Below are positions 1-9,795 of a stretch of DNA of 64,000 bases, in pieces. Position numbers and translations under genes: made by a program. This DNA comes from Luzula sylvatica. Lineage: Eukaryota; Streptophyta; Magnoliopsida; Poales; Juncaceae. Within the stretch, counting starts at the first letter, position 1; each line of letters begins with the position of its first letter. The stretch is taken from positions 5,434,655-5,498,654 of the forward strand of contig OX326961.1 in NCBI GenBank assembly GCA_946800325.1, read 5' to 3'. The notes below the pieces were generated by a model. The model did not search any database, was not told the DNA's origin, and worked only from the letters and a program-made list of their open reading frames with translations.

Positions 1-318
1 GGTCATTAACAAAAAATAATATCTCAAAGTTAATATATAATTGACAAATTTAACGGTAGAGGATTATATAAAAAAAAAGTTTGAGATAGGGATTTTTTTG
101 GAGTTTCCAAGAAGTTGAGGGTTTTTTTTTTAAATATCAAGAAGTTGGGGTTATATAAAAAATTTCCAAAAAAATGAGCCAAAGAAAGAGAGCCACGTGG
201 CTATCTATGATGGCTCCTTTCCATTGCAAATTTAATGGGAGGAGCAATTTGTATTGTATTTTTATTGATATTTTCAATATTCTACATAATTTAGTCAAAA
301 ACCACCAGTTTTCTTAAC
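1..318. other. AT-rich intergenic DNA with a G-box palindrome
   Basis: No gene is visible. The stretch is AT-rich with several T and A runs. Positions 191-202 read AGCCACGTGGCT, a perfect 12-bp palindrome containing the plant G-box core CACGTG, which bHLH and bZIP factors bind. No promoter partner can be assigned, so the G-box may be chance. No satellite monomer sequence is seen here, unlike the other outer side of the inverted-repeat pair that starts at 319. Confidence 0.4.
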
Positions 319-990
319 AAATTTTGGTCTCACGTAAATTACCATGAACGAAAACATAATACTTATTGTTATCTATTTTTTATAAAACTATGATATATCT
401 TGAATATTATTATACGAAGACACTAACATATGTATTTATGTCGAGCAAGAGGTATTTGCTAACATGACATAAATAAAAATGAAATATATAGATGATTATA
501 CTCAAATAAATTATGAAAATATGATGAGATTAATACATCGTATTGTACTTTATTTTGAGTTGATATTTTATTTATCATCATAAATAACAATACTTTGTAT
601 TAAAATGCCAAACACACGTACAACACTCACAACTTTGCAGGGTTTTATTTTAGTTTTACATTAAGTTAGAAGAGTGAATACAAGTTAAACAAAAATAATT
701 AAAACGAATGAATACATACTCATAAGCACGCATATAATAACCTATAATTTGTTGCAATATTTATTTTGTTAATATTAGAAAAAATGTAATTAAGCTAATT
801 GTTGCAATATTTACTTGGTTAATATAGATTCAAAATTTGGATCTAGAATCATTTTTTATCAAAGAAGCAAAAGGCATTATATTGTAAACAATATTAACTT
901 TGTTATTTATACACGGTCCATATCAATCTCAAGGGTCCGTGCCATTTAGGTTCTTAGCAATCTCAAGGGTTCATCTTCGTAAACCTCTAA
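319..990 (+). repeat. Left arm of a ~0.7-kb inverted repeat, promoter-like
   Basis: This arm matches the reverse complement of 29,085-29,778 almost base for base, with only scattered substitutions and small indels. The match begins at AATTTTGGTCTCACG and ends around GTAAACCTCTA. The inner end looks like a plant promoter running into a 5' leader, with a TATA-like TTATTTATAC near 902-911 followed by CT-rich leader sequence. The two arms therefore point inward, 28 kb apart. No target duplication is seen at the outer ends, so it may be an inverted segmental duplication rather than transposon termini. Confidence 0.85.
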
Positions 991-1363
991 ACCCTAGCTC
1001 TGTCGGCTCACTTTCCCGCCTCTCACATCTCTCTCTTCCCCGCTTTCCTTCGAACCCTAGATTCTTCGGATCTCGCTCGCGCGATCGTCTCTCAAGCTTC
1101 TCTCGTAAGTTTCTAGTCAGATCTGGAGCTCCGTTCGAACATCGATCAGATTTAAAGGTATGTAATCTGAGTTCTCTCTCCTTATTTTTTCCTAATTTTC
1201 TCTCGGGTTTTGATTTTTTTCTAGTTTCGTTACTGCATTTTTTTTACCGAGTTTGCGATTTCTTTGATGATTTTGTTGTATTTGCTTGTCATAACGATGA
1301 TTAACGTTTTAGTTTTCTCATGCTATAATGACGGTAATATATATATATATTTTTTTAACGTAG
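991..1363 (+). promoter_or_regulatory. 5' leader and intron-like sequence
   Basis: The stretch begins with a telo-box-like AAACCCTAG (about 988-996) and CT-rich leader sequence typical of plant housekeeping 5' UTRs. A plausible splice donor (AGGTATGT near 1157) and an acceptor (AACGTAG just before 1364) bracket a T-rich intron-like segment. Seen: the composition and the splice-like sites. Inferred: the leader exon and intron of a gene whose coding part is lost or unrecognisable. An open frame of 134 codons starting at 900 runs through the leader and is probably not translated. Confidence 0.35.
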
Positions 1364-1477
1364 ATGGCGATCAAAAACTTTCCTCTGCAACTGGTTTCTA
1401 GTACTATGACTCATTTCAAAGGGCCAAGGATTTGCATAGCTAGGAGAAGGAGGGTTAGGCGTTATTTAAGAAGATAG
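1364..1477 (+). pseudogene. Short ORF after intron-like acceptor, unrecognised
   Basis: An ATG sits directly behind a splice-acceptor-like AACGTAG and opens a 37-codon frame beginning MAIKNFPLQL and ending in an arginine-rich tail (RRRRVRRYLRR). I do not recognise it. The last ~30 bp (GGTTAGGCGTTATTTAAGAAG) recur in degraded form at about 1,722-1,743, which suggests a local repeat rather than a conserved C-terminus. It is most likely the truncated start of a lost gene or a chance frame. The leader upstream argues that the region was once transcribed. Confidence 0.25.
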
Positions 1478-2650
1478 GGGGTGATATTAGTTAGGAATTC
1501 CCAATCGCCAACTCATTTTGTGCTATTGCAAAAAAGAAAATTCAAAAGAAAAAAAAGCAAGAAAAAAATACAGAAAAAATCAAGAAAAAATAAAAAAATC
1601 AAGAATGATGTCAGGAAAAACGAGCAGGAATTCAAAATTAAGCCAATTGGACCAAGTAGTTCGAGACCCAAATCATATGTATGGTTGAGTAGTAGCAGTA
1701 CATTTGTATAGGAAAGGAGGTTTAGCTACGTCTTAAGAAGATAGGTGGAGTTTAGAGCTATGCAAGCTCGATTGTTGCACCACTGCCAGCTCAAAATGGA
1801 CGAATTCACAGGCAAGTGTTTGTTTATTGATCATAAAACCCTAAACCCTCAACCATGAACTTTATATGTTTTCTATTTTTCCTCTTTTTGGTGTTGTATA
1901 CTTGTATGGTTAAAGAGTTATAAGTTAATGGGATTAACTTGCCAGTTCGATCGTCAGTAACAAACTGTACATTGATAATATCATTTGGTTAATTCAGTCC
2001 CTAAAGATCTAGAAAATCTTGTAACATTCGTACCTTTTTGCAGATTCCAAGATTATATAATATGTACAAGGAAATGGGGACCCTTAATTCAGTCCCTAGA
2101 GACCTAGATAATTTAAATAGGTAATTTCGTTTAATCAATGTCTTCATATTAGTTAATTAATTAATTCTCATTGTTGTTAATGCAAATTTGATTGATTAAT
2201 TAATAATTACAAACAGATTCATCACAACTCAATCCCTTCATTACGGAACACGAGGGAGAGAGAAATGAGTATAGCCAGCAAAGCAGCAGTGCCAGCTCAG
2301 CGAGGGACCAAAGTTAAGCGCCTCAGGATTCAATTTGACATCTCATTCCGATGAAGATTGTGACAGCTCAGCTTAGAGAGCTTCAGTACTATTTGGAAGA
2401 ATCTGAAGACAATTAATTATTAAACCATTCTTTTTTCAAAGTGGCTTCCTCAAAGAGCAAAACTCCATCTCGCCCAGGCCTTTGCTTCATCCTAGCGTCG
2501 AAATTGCTTCAAGATGAGTTCTGAACTTTGTCGAGTCGATCTCGTCTCGTCCTGTGCTGTCTATTTTCTGCTGCTGCATTTGTAAGAAATGAATTTTAAT
2601 AGCGTCTTCATCACTCTCTTTTCCTCTCTCATAAGAATTGAATTTTAATA
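1478..2650. other. Non-coding, A-rich and AT-rich DNA
   Basis: No supportable gene. Positions 1,520-1,600 are almost pure A/G-rich sequence. A telomere-like pair AAACCCTAAACCCT lies near 1,839-1,852, too short to be an interstitial telomere and more like a plant telo-box. Positions 2,262-2,410 are GC-richer and may be an exon remnant (GTKVKRLRIQFDI in one frame), but I cannot name a family. Confidence 0.4.
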
Positions 2651-2675
2651 TTTTGTTTTGTTTTGTTTTGTTTTG
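2651..2675. repeat. (TTTTG)5 microsatellite
   Basis: Five perfect TTTTG copies lie inside the intron-like sequence immediately before the acceptor GTGTAG that precedes the DCAF1-derived exon at 2,681. It doubles as a pyrimidine-rich acceptor tract. Confidence 0.9.
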
Positions 2676-2680
2676 TGTAG

Positions 2681-3816
2681 GTGCCACCAGTGGAGAGATA
2701 CTCGTACGAGTTGGCGCAATACGGGTTTGGAATACTCCACATAGTGACATTCGTACCGTGTACCTACAAACTAATCGTAATCACTCCTTTAAGCAACAAC
2801 CGCGTCGGCATGGTTGTAATTCTCAATGCTGCAAGTGGGGTCGATTATATGGATCCACGTGCTCATAAACCTCGTTTGTCCTCGTCCTTCAATAAGCTCC
2901 GAGAAGACATCGACCACATCGACGGTGATGGTAGTGGGTCCGGATCTCTCTCGGGTAGGGCACGGGCGGTGCGAGTTTGGCTGCTCAGTTCGAGCAATGG
3001 TACTGGCAAGCTAGAGAGGCAGTTAGGGTTAATAATGGGATTAATGTATTATTGAATTTGCTCAACCCTTGTATGATCAATCATGCCACCTATCATAATG
3101 GATTCGATCAGACCCTTCCTTATCGTGTTCTTGTTGGTCTCGCCGTCGATGATACCATTGCTCATATCATGAGCAAACTTCGAGTAATTAATTAATTAAT
3201 AAATTATATCACATTCAATCATATTTATTTAACATTATATTAATAATAATTTTAAATTAAAATTTGTAAGGTGGGGAATCTGTCAGAAATGACAAGAGAA
3301 TCGAGTGGGCAGCCAAAAAGAGAGGGGGAGCATGCGAGGTTTCAAGTTGAGTTAACTAACGTGGCGATCGAATTAATCACGATTTTAACAAACTCAGGAA
3401 AAACGATAACTTTAGCCGCAACTGCCAAGGGTGCACAGAAATTGCGACCCATCGAGCTTGTGGCCATTGCCGCGGCAAATCCAATCTCATATCACTCGAA
3501 GGAATCGCTCCAGTTAGTCCACGACCATCTTCAAACCCGGGGTTTAATAACCACTGCAGATATGCTGAAAAAAAGAAGCTGATTTGACTCCTCTTCCCTT
3601 TTCTTGTACTGGTGGTACTTGTCTTCTCCACCAAAATGGGCTTCTAGAACCTCCTCTTCACTGGCCTTCGACCCGTACAATGTTTTTCTCAGTTTGAAGA
3701 GTTCTTCTGCCGTTCAAGACGATGATGTCGGCGTGAACCAACCTGAATTGGTGGTGAAAAAGAAGTCTTTGATTTTCTCGTCGGAGTCGAGATCTAATAG
3801 TGCGATAAAACTATGA
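2681..3816 (+). pseudogene. DCAF1: DCAF1-like gene fragment, copy 1 (broken)
   Basis: This is a fragment of plant DCAF1, the substrate receptor of CUL4-DDB1 E3 ubiquitin ligases in the nucleus. Across three frames one reads VERYSYELAQYGFGILHIV, LINLVCPRPSIS, QAREAVRVNNGI, DDTIAHIMSKL, then SEMTRESSG, VAIELITILTNSGK and ISYHSKESLQL. These follow the order of the conserved middle region of DCAF1, upstream of its WD40 part. Exon 1 (2,681-3,183) has at least two frameshifts. A GT-AG intron (3,184-3,270) keeps the reading frame across the join (R|VGNL). Exon 2 stops at TGA near 3,580, but homology continues (LTPLPFSC; later KKKSLIFSSES up to 3,816). The retained intron shows a genomic-DNA origin, not retrocopying. 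The N-terminal and WD40 regions are missing. Confidence 0.85.
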
Positions 3817-4199
3817 AATTGCTCTTCTCGAGAGTATGCTCACATGGTAGACGAGGCTCGTAGTTCTGTCGTTAAGACTCATCTTATCAAGAGAAATTTT
3901 GAAATGGAGGATCTAATTTTGGTCACACCATGGGCTACAATGAGGATTGCGCACAGCAGATCTCATCTTGTACCAATTGCCGAGTTGCGTCACTCCGAAC
4001 CCAATTTGTCGGCCTGCTGATGTCAGCGCATTGGTCTCCAAGCGTGTTGGTCTCCCCAACATCTCCGACTCTTTCTGGTCATGCAAATGCATACCGATTA
4101 ATAATCTTGACAGACAGTAATTACCCTCATGGTATCGTACCGCCCGTACCGGTTGCAACCGCCACCTCTCATCGAACTACGGGCGCCTGTGCTCACACG
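3817..4199 (+). pseudogene. Spacer between DCAF1 copies, possible exon remnants
   Basis: Base composition stays exon-like and GC-richer than the surroundings. An open frame runs across 3,930-4,283, but only its last part matches DCAF1. I do not recognise the rest. It could be diverged DCAF1 exon sequence or another captured fragment. The join to copy 2 at about 4,200 (CTCACACGCGATTGTCAG) has no intron, unlike copy 1, where the same point is preceded by an acceptor. Confidence 0.3.
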
Positions 4200-4514
4200 C
4201 GATTGTCAGAAATGATAAGAGAATCGAGTGGGCTGCCAACAAGAGGGGGGGAGGGGAGCATGCGAGGTGGCAAGTTGAGTTAACTAATGTGGCGATCGAA
4301 TTAATCACTATTTTAACAAACTCAGGAAAAACGACAACTTTAGCCGCAACTGACAAGAGTGCACCGAATTGCGACCCATCGAGCATGCGGCCGTTGCCGC
4401 GGCGAATCCAATCTCATATCACTCGAAGGAGTCGCTCCAGTTAATCCACGACCAACTTCAAGCCTGGGGTTTGATAACCACTGCGGATATGCGGAAAAAA
4501 AGAAGCCGATTTGA
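4200..4514 (+). pseudogene. DCAF1: DCAF1-like gene fragment, copy 2 (truncated)
   Basis: This is a second copy of the exon at 3,271-3,590, about nine-tenths identical by eye (SEMIRESSG, then YHSKESLQLIHDQL). It carries its own lesions: a G-run insertion near 4,243-4,255 and a single-base change of length near 4,365-4,375 that shifts the frame. It ends at about 4,514, where it joins PRP8-derived sequence without an intron. Having both copies in the same orientation about 930 bp apart implies a local duplication or two capture events. Confidence 0.8.
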
Positions 4515-4911
4515 TGGCTCAAGGCCGAACAGGAGAGACAACATAATTATCTGAAGGACAGTCCGTATGTGACTCCTGAAGAAGCGCTTACGATTTATGC
4601 CACAACTGTTCACTGTCTCGAATCGAGAAAATTCTCTTCTATTCTGTATCCTCCATTGTCGTTCAAGCATGATACCAAGAGTCATACAGATCGGCGGTTC
4701 GATTGAATCATTTGCAATGAGAAGAGCTCGGTCTGATCGTGCACGCTTTGACATTGTCGAGGATCAAACGGCATCGTCTCACTCAACGTGCTTTCAAAGA
4801 AGTAAGTTTTAATCAATTTGGCATATTCATCTAACTTATAAAATCTGAAAATCAATATTTTTTAGAATTGAGTTTATGGACTTGTACAGACATGATACCA
4901 GTGTGAAATCA
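4515..4911 (+). pseudogene. PRP8: PRP8 gene fragment (chimeric, intron retained)
   Basis: PRP8 is the central U5 snRNP scaffold of the spliceosome. From 4,515 the frame reads [15 protein letters not shown], then [24 protein letters not shown] and [10 protein letters not shown] (to 4,679), a highly conserved stretch in the N-terminal half of PRP8. After a gap with lost codons, another frame reads RIKRHRLTQRAFKE (about 4,760-4,801). A 64-bp GT-AG intron (4,802-4,865) follows, then IEFMDLYRHDT, in the right PRP8 order. A TAA follows at once. Only about 90 of more than 2,300 residues are present. The retained intron shows a genomic-DNA origin. The upstream junction is fused directly to DCAF1 copy 2. 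Confidence 0.85.
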
Positions 4912-5014
4912 TAAGTAAATCCACCTTGGAAATTGACCCACGAGAACTACACAATCCCTCCATTACCAACAACAACTACTCAATCCCTCCACAAACCGAA
5001 CTTGGTCACGACCA

Positions 5015-5330
5015 GTGGAAAGTTTCAAGAGCAAGACAAGCTTGGGTTGTGTTCACTGGAATTGCTCCTTCAAGCCATGCATCTTGCTAGATGCAAAATT
5101 TCCCTTTCTACAAGAACCCTATGGTATGTACCTCTATTTCACTAAACTTCTCCTACATAGTTCTCCTTTGCTTCAAAAATTTGAGTAAACAAAATTACTA
5201 AGTATTTCAATTTCGAATTTCAGAGGATTCAATATGCAACATCGAAATCGGAATGTGTGGTCCAATCCGATTGAACTCCCCACCCCCACATAGAGGAAAC
5301 AAGAAGAAAGAGACAAGAACAAGATTCACT
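5015..5330 (+). pseudogene. U1A/U2B''-type snRNP protein fragment
   Basis: The first RNA-recognition motif of the U1A/U2B'' family is recognisable. One frame reads RQAWVVFTGIAPSSHAS, a stop, then MQNFPFYKNPM (ending 5,123). A 100-bp GT-AG intron (5,124-5,223) follows, then RIQYATSKSECVVQSD. QAWVVF is the RNP1-like segment of this family and MQNFPFY...PMRIQYA its characteristic end of RRM1. The lysine-rich tail after 5,270 may be the linker. In-frame stops (after SHAS and after VVQSD) show it is dead. RRM2 and the start are missing. U1A and U2B'' cannot be told apart from this piece. Confidence 0.8.
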
Positions 5331-6195
5331 CTTTTTACGCATTATTATTTACATAAACCGATTCATCATTTCTGACAATTTTTGCTTTTTTTACCCTGTT
5401 ATTCAGTGCCAGAGAAAAATGCAAGGATGAAATACACAATTTAGTAATAATAATTCCCTAAAGCTCTGAATCCTAAGGCGCCTCTGTAAGTTCTCATATC
5501 ATGCAAAAATAAATTTATTTTTTTAAAGCCCACAAAATAAGAATCGCGTGAAATTGATTTTTTTATGAGAATGCAGGGAGAGAACAAGAAGGAAATGTCT
5601 ACTTCACGAGGGGTATAGAAAACATTCAGTTCCTCTACTCCCTCTGTTGGGATCAATACCAAATTTTAGAAGCCATTGACGCCCTTATGAAAAGCATATT
5701 CAATCTCAAAATATCTGGTCAGAACAGCCAAAAAGCTGAATTATTTACTAATTTTATGTTTTTTCTAATATATTTATGTTTTTCAATCGCGGAGAGGGGT
5801 ACTTTGAGGATGATGAGCCAGTAAGAAAATTGCGAGAGCTTGATTTGCTATGGAGAAGATATCGAGCGAGACTCCATTGGATCAAATTAATGAAGATAAA
5901 ATTGAAGTGAAAGTTGCTGTCCACGGATATAATATGAACTCTCTGATTTTAAGAATAAATGAGAGAAAAATGAGCATATCTTTAATTTTACTTCCACGAT
6001 TTTGTAAAGGAAAAGATTTGATTCAGTTCTTTGCTATTTTCCAATTCTCCTTGCAGGAAGTGGATGAAATTCTTTCATGCCTATTGAATCAGCCAAAAAC
6101 CTCAAATGAGTCTCGCTCTATTATCAGCCAATTCTGTGGACAGCCAAAAACCTCTACCAGCCAGTACTTCTACTTTGTTTAGTGCCCCTTATCAT
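5331..6195 (+). other. Non-coding stretch with possible further exon remnants
   Basis: No certain gene. Position 5,850 opens a 110-codon frame (MEKISSETPLDQINEDK) that contains, near 6,050, an acceptor-like CCTTGCAG followed by exon-like EVDEILSCLLNQPKTS. The ORF runs through intron-like sequence before that, so the frame as a whole is not a protein. I do not recognise the family. It may be another captured fragment at the edge of the gene-fragment cluster. Confidence 0.3.
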
Positions 6196-7290
6196 CAACA
6201 ACTGCCAATACATAGTTTTGGTGCCGTTTAACGTACCGCTGCCAAAAGAACCTTTTCGTCGACCATTACAATAATCGCGGCCAAAGTTAGTTTCCGTGTC
6301 GCTTACTGCAACCGCTGCCAAAAAAATGTTTGGTGGCCATTACAGTAGTGGTTACCAAAAAATACTTTTCCTGGCGATTACGGTAATCCCTGCGAAAATA
6401 GTTTTGGTGCCATTTATTTTCAGCAAAGATAGTTTGGTGCCCTTTATTGTCAACAGCTGTCAAAAGATATTTTGGTGCCGTTTACATCAACAGCTGGCAA
6501 AAGAACATTTTCCCTAATCTCTGCCAATAGGCAGTTTTGGTGCCGTTTATACTCTTCGCTGCCAAAAGGTAGCTTTTCTGCCTTTTGCGAACTGCGCTTC
6601 CAAAAGATAGTTTTGGTGTCCTTTAATGTACGGCTGCCGAAAGTTAGTTTTGGGTGCTTTTAATGTAACGGCTGCCAAAAGATAGTTTTGGTGCAGTTTA
6701 CCCGGCGCTGACGAAAGATAGTTTTGGTGCCGTTTACAATGCGCTGCCCAAAGAATGTTTTTTGTGCCCTTTATTGTAACGGCTGCCAAAAATAATTTTT
6801 GGTAACGTTTACTTTAGCCGATGTCAAAAGATCGTTTTGGTGCCTTTTACCCTGCGCTGCCAAAAGATAGGTTTGGTGCCATTTGCACCCTGCGCTGCCA
6901 AAAGATAGGTTTGGTGCCGTTTGCACCCTGCGCTGCCAAAAGATAGTTTTGGTGCTGTTTGCACCCTTCGCCGTTGAAAGATAGTTTAAAATGTGCTGCC
7001 AAAAGGTAGTTTTGGTGCCCTTTATTGTAAAAGCTGCTAAAAGTAGGTTTTGGTACCGTTTACAATGCGCTGCCAAAAGGACGTTTTGGTGCCCTTTATT
7101 GTAACAGCTGCTAAAAGTAGGTTTTGGTACCGTTTACACTGCGCTGCCGAAGAGAGTATTTATGCCGTTTACCATGCGCTGCCAAAAGCTAGTTTTTGTG
7201 CATTTTAAGCTCTGCGCTGCCAAAAGGAAGTTTTGATGCCATTTGCACTCTGCGCTGCCAAAAGATAGTTTTGGTGCCTTTTAACGTAAC
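6196..7290. repeat. 38-bp minisatellite, diverged
   Basis: Tandem, partly degenerate copies of a unit containing GCTGCCAAAAGATAGTTTTG and then GTGCCGTTTAC. Three consecutive unit starts at 6,853, 6,891 and 6,929 give a 38-bp period in the best-preserved part. The left end (6,196-6,500) is more diverged and spaced wider. Similar short repeats occur subterminally in some CACTA-type transposons, but no CACTA terminus is seen. Frames read through the array on both strands are repeat artefacts. Confidence 0.85.
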
Positions 7291-7735
7291 ATCTGCCATA
7301 ATGGGCCGCGTACCACGTAATGGGCCGCGTCACCGCGTAATGGGCCACATCACCACGCAATGGGCCTCGTACTGCATAATGAACCGCGTACCGCGCAATG
7401 GGCCGTATCACGAGCCTCATACTCGTAATGGGCCGAGTAACGGGCCTCGTACTAGTGATGGGCCGCTTAACGGGCCTCGTACTCGTAATGGGCCATGTGT
7501 CTGCGCAGGCTGCGTTACTGCATAATAGGCCGCATATCTGCGCAGGCTGCGTTACTACATAATAGGCCGTAATGGGCCGCGCACCGCGTAATGGGCCGCG
7601 CACCGCGTAATGGGCCGCGTACGGCGTAATGAACCGCGTTATGGGCCGCGTACAGCGCCATGGGCCGTGTCAACACGTAATGGGCCGCGTACAGCGTAAT
7701 GAACCGCACAATGGGCCGCGTACCGCGTGAAGAAA
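7291..7735. repeat. 19-bp GC-rich minisatellite
   Basis: Tandem copies of TAATGGGCCGCGTACCGCG, with exact 19-bp spacing at 7,571, 7,590 and 7,609 and looser copies throughout. It directly abuts the unrelated 38-bp minisatellite. It is rich in CG and CNG sites, so heavy cytosine methylation is likely in a plant. The ORFs of 89-132 codons on the minus strand here are repeat translations. Confidence 0.85.
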
Positions 7736-8220
7736 CCGAATGACCCCCAGACCCATACATACATACCAAATTACACCCAGACACACTTTAACACAATTCA
7801 CACAGGCACACACAAAGAGAGACAAATTAATGACTATTAACATCTTGAGATGCGCTCTGATAGTCGAAAACGCACATGTGCCGGACTTGTTCTCTGAACT
7901 TATACACAGAGAGACAAAACAAATTTGAATTCAAACATTGTACAAACTTAAATTAATTTTATAATAATGAAAATAATCAAGAACTTACTGAGTTTTTATC
8001 AAATTAACTCTGAAATTGAATCGATTTTGCCGAGTTCTTCTTTGAATAAAATCACAAAAATATACATCTTCATACCGCATCGCAGCTGCAATCGAGGACG
8101 CAATCTCACATGACTGTAAATTCAAATTTGATAATAATAAAGAACTTCTTTTTAAAAGCCCTAAAAACAACCAAGTACCAAAAGATCTACAAGAATTATT
8201 TAGCTGCATTCAGAGAAAAA
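7736..8220. other. Intergenic, no gene seen
   Basis: CA-rich low-complexity sequence (7,745-7,815) is followed by AT-rich DNA. The segment 8,000-8,110 has a balanced composition, but I cannot assign it to a family. Confidence 0.4.
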
Positions 8221-9055
8221 ACAGAATTTAAATCTGGTAATGGAAACCCATATAAATTTTTGGGCAGACAGGTGGATGAACCAAACCCTAATTCAGAGAT
8301 ACCCAGAACTTTATTCTCATACCCGAAATACTACTCTAACAGTACAAGAACTAATAAATGGAATAGAGAGTGATGGAATACATACCACTTTGAAACTTAT
8401 CATGCCACTGTCCTCAATTGCTAATGAACAGCTCCAGGATTTAATCCAATTATGCTCCTCATCTTCGATAAATTTAGGTGATTCAGATTCTGTTACCTGG
8501 ATCGATAACTCAGTGGAACAATATAAAGTTAACAAATGGTTTAAGGAATCTTTTCACGGTAATTTAGATGATATCTCACTAATTTGGAATTTAAAAATAC
8601 CTTTGAGATTAAGGATTTTTCTATGGTTATTCAGAATAAAATTTTAACTCTTGACAACCTTAAAAAAAGAGGATGGATCATTGCTAATATGTGCACTCTC
8701 TGCAAGGCAAGTGAGGAATCTGGTCAGCACATTTTTGCAACTTGTAATTAATTATACAAAAAATTTATGGACAAAATTGAATTACTTACTTCAATTAAAT
8801 ATGGAAGAGATGAATGATCCATTTAGTATTCTGAAATCTAAGGTTCTCAATCCAGAACTCAAGGAGGTTGTAGCAATTTATTTATTTGAAGTATGGAAGG
8901 AGAGGTGCAGGAGGGTGTTCAATGATTCAAATCTGTCAGAATGGAAGTAATTGAAATGATTATAAATGAGAAAAATAAAATTAAGAAATCTATGGAAAAA
9001 ATTCAGAGAATATCTTACTCTCAAAATGGATCAGAAGAGGAGATCGAGCTTCCTT
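8221..9055 (+). mobile_element. LINE (non-LTR retrotransposon) 3' fragment
   Basis: This is the C-terminal end of a plant L1-type LINE ORF2. After a frameshift between SGNGNPYKF (frame of 8,110) and INFWADRW (frame of 8,240), the frame continues to SLIWNLKIPLRLRIFLWL at 8,640. It then shifts to LTLDNLKKRGW, CTLCKASEESGQHIFATC. This has the C-x2-C ... H-x4-C pattern of the zf-RVT zinc-binding region that follows reverse transcriptase. A stop, another shift and VWKERCRRVFND follow. At least three frame breaks and the lack of the endonuclease and RT core make it a dead 5'-truncated copy. No clear poly(A) tail is seen. Confidence 0.8.
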
Positions 9056-9500
9056 AATGATTAAATCAACAAATATATGCCTGAAAGAAGTGAGAGACCT
9101 AATTAAACGGGACAAAATCATATATGTATCTCGAAAGTGTCTCTAATAAAATAGAGGAAGTCGCTTGTACTGATCAACGACAAAAAGCTGCAAATAAACG
9201 AAAAGAATGTTCAAAGCTTGTAAGTACAAATCGAAAATCAAAGGGAACACAAGATAAGTAGAAAATACTGGTTGTGAAAGGAGATAAAGCAATTACCGAT
9301 TATGTAAGGGGTTAATGCGAGATGAGGAAGTTCCCAATAATCGCAAAGCTGAGTTTACAGTTGAGTTTGATAACATGGAAAAAACAATAACAGAAAAATA
9401 AATTCAAAGCAACAAAAAATGAGAATAAAATATTAATAATACTTACTGTGAGGAGATAAGAGGGATATCTATAAACTATTCATACATTAAGAGTATGCTG
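9056..9500. other. Intergenic, possibly LINE tail
   Basis: A-rich sequence without a gene or clear repeat. It may include the remaining 3' part of the LINE. Confidence 0.3.
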
Positions 9501-9501
9501 C

Positions 9502-9795
9502 TTGCATGACGCTTCCATCTTCAGAGAAACCAGATTCCGAGTTATTAATCTCGATCTCAATAAGGAAGAAGAGGAGGCGTGTCGAGAAACTTCAGATCTG
9601 GTAAAGAAGAAGAGGAGCTATGAAGGATATTTATTCTTGCACAATGAGTTGATGCTTTGCATCTGCTTGCATGGTGCTTCTATGTTCAGAGATACAAGAG
9701 TACGACTTATCAATCTCGAGATCACTAAAGTAGAAGAAGAAGAAGAGGCGCGTGGTGAAACCCCAGAACTCATGAAGAGGAAGAGCAAGAAGTGA
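9502..9795 (+). repeat. Duplicated acidic-ORF segment, unrecognised
   Basis: A 97-codon open frame consists of two diverged direct copies about 165 bp apart. Copy one (about 9,502-9,615) reads MHDASIFRETRFRVINLDL...EEEEACRETSDLVKKK. Copy two (about 9,667-9,787) reads LHGASMFRDTRVRLINLEI...EEEEEARGETPELMKRK. The reading frame is preserved across both copies despite about 25% base divergence, which is mildly suggestive of past coding. I do not recognise a family and see no start context or splice signals. Confidence 0.4.

Noticed and set aside
900..1304. 134-codon ORF in the left-arm leader region
   Set aside because: It spans promoter, leader and intron-like sequence. The serine/phenylalanine-rich product reflects CT-rich composition.
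1837..1856. Interstitial telomere
   Set aside because: Only two AAACCCT units. Plant promoters and leaders often carry such telo-box motifs.
5850..6182. 110-codon ORF as a gene
   Set aside because: It crosses an intron-like stretch with an acceptor near 6,050. Only the last part looks exon-like and is not recognisable.
6547..7076. Minus-strand ORFs with KGTKTTFWQ-like repeats
   Set aside because: They are translations of the 38-bp minisatellite.
6196..7290. CACTA transposon end
   Set aside because: Subterminal-like repeats are present but no CACTA terminal motif or 3-bp target duplication was found.
7196..7784. ORFs of 89-132 codons over the 19-bp minisatellite
   Set aside because: The translations are tandem repeats (GPLRGARPIT-like) of the minisatellite and overlap on both strands.
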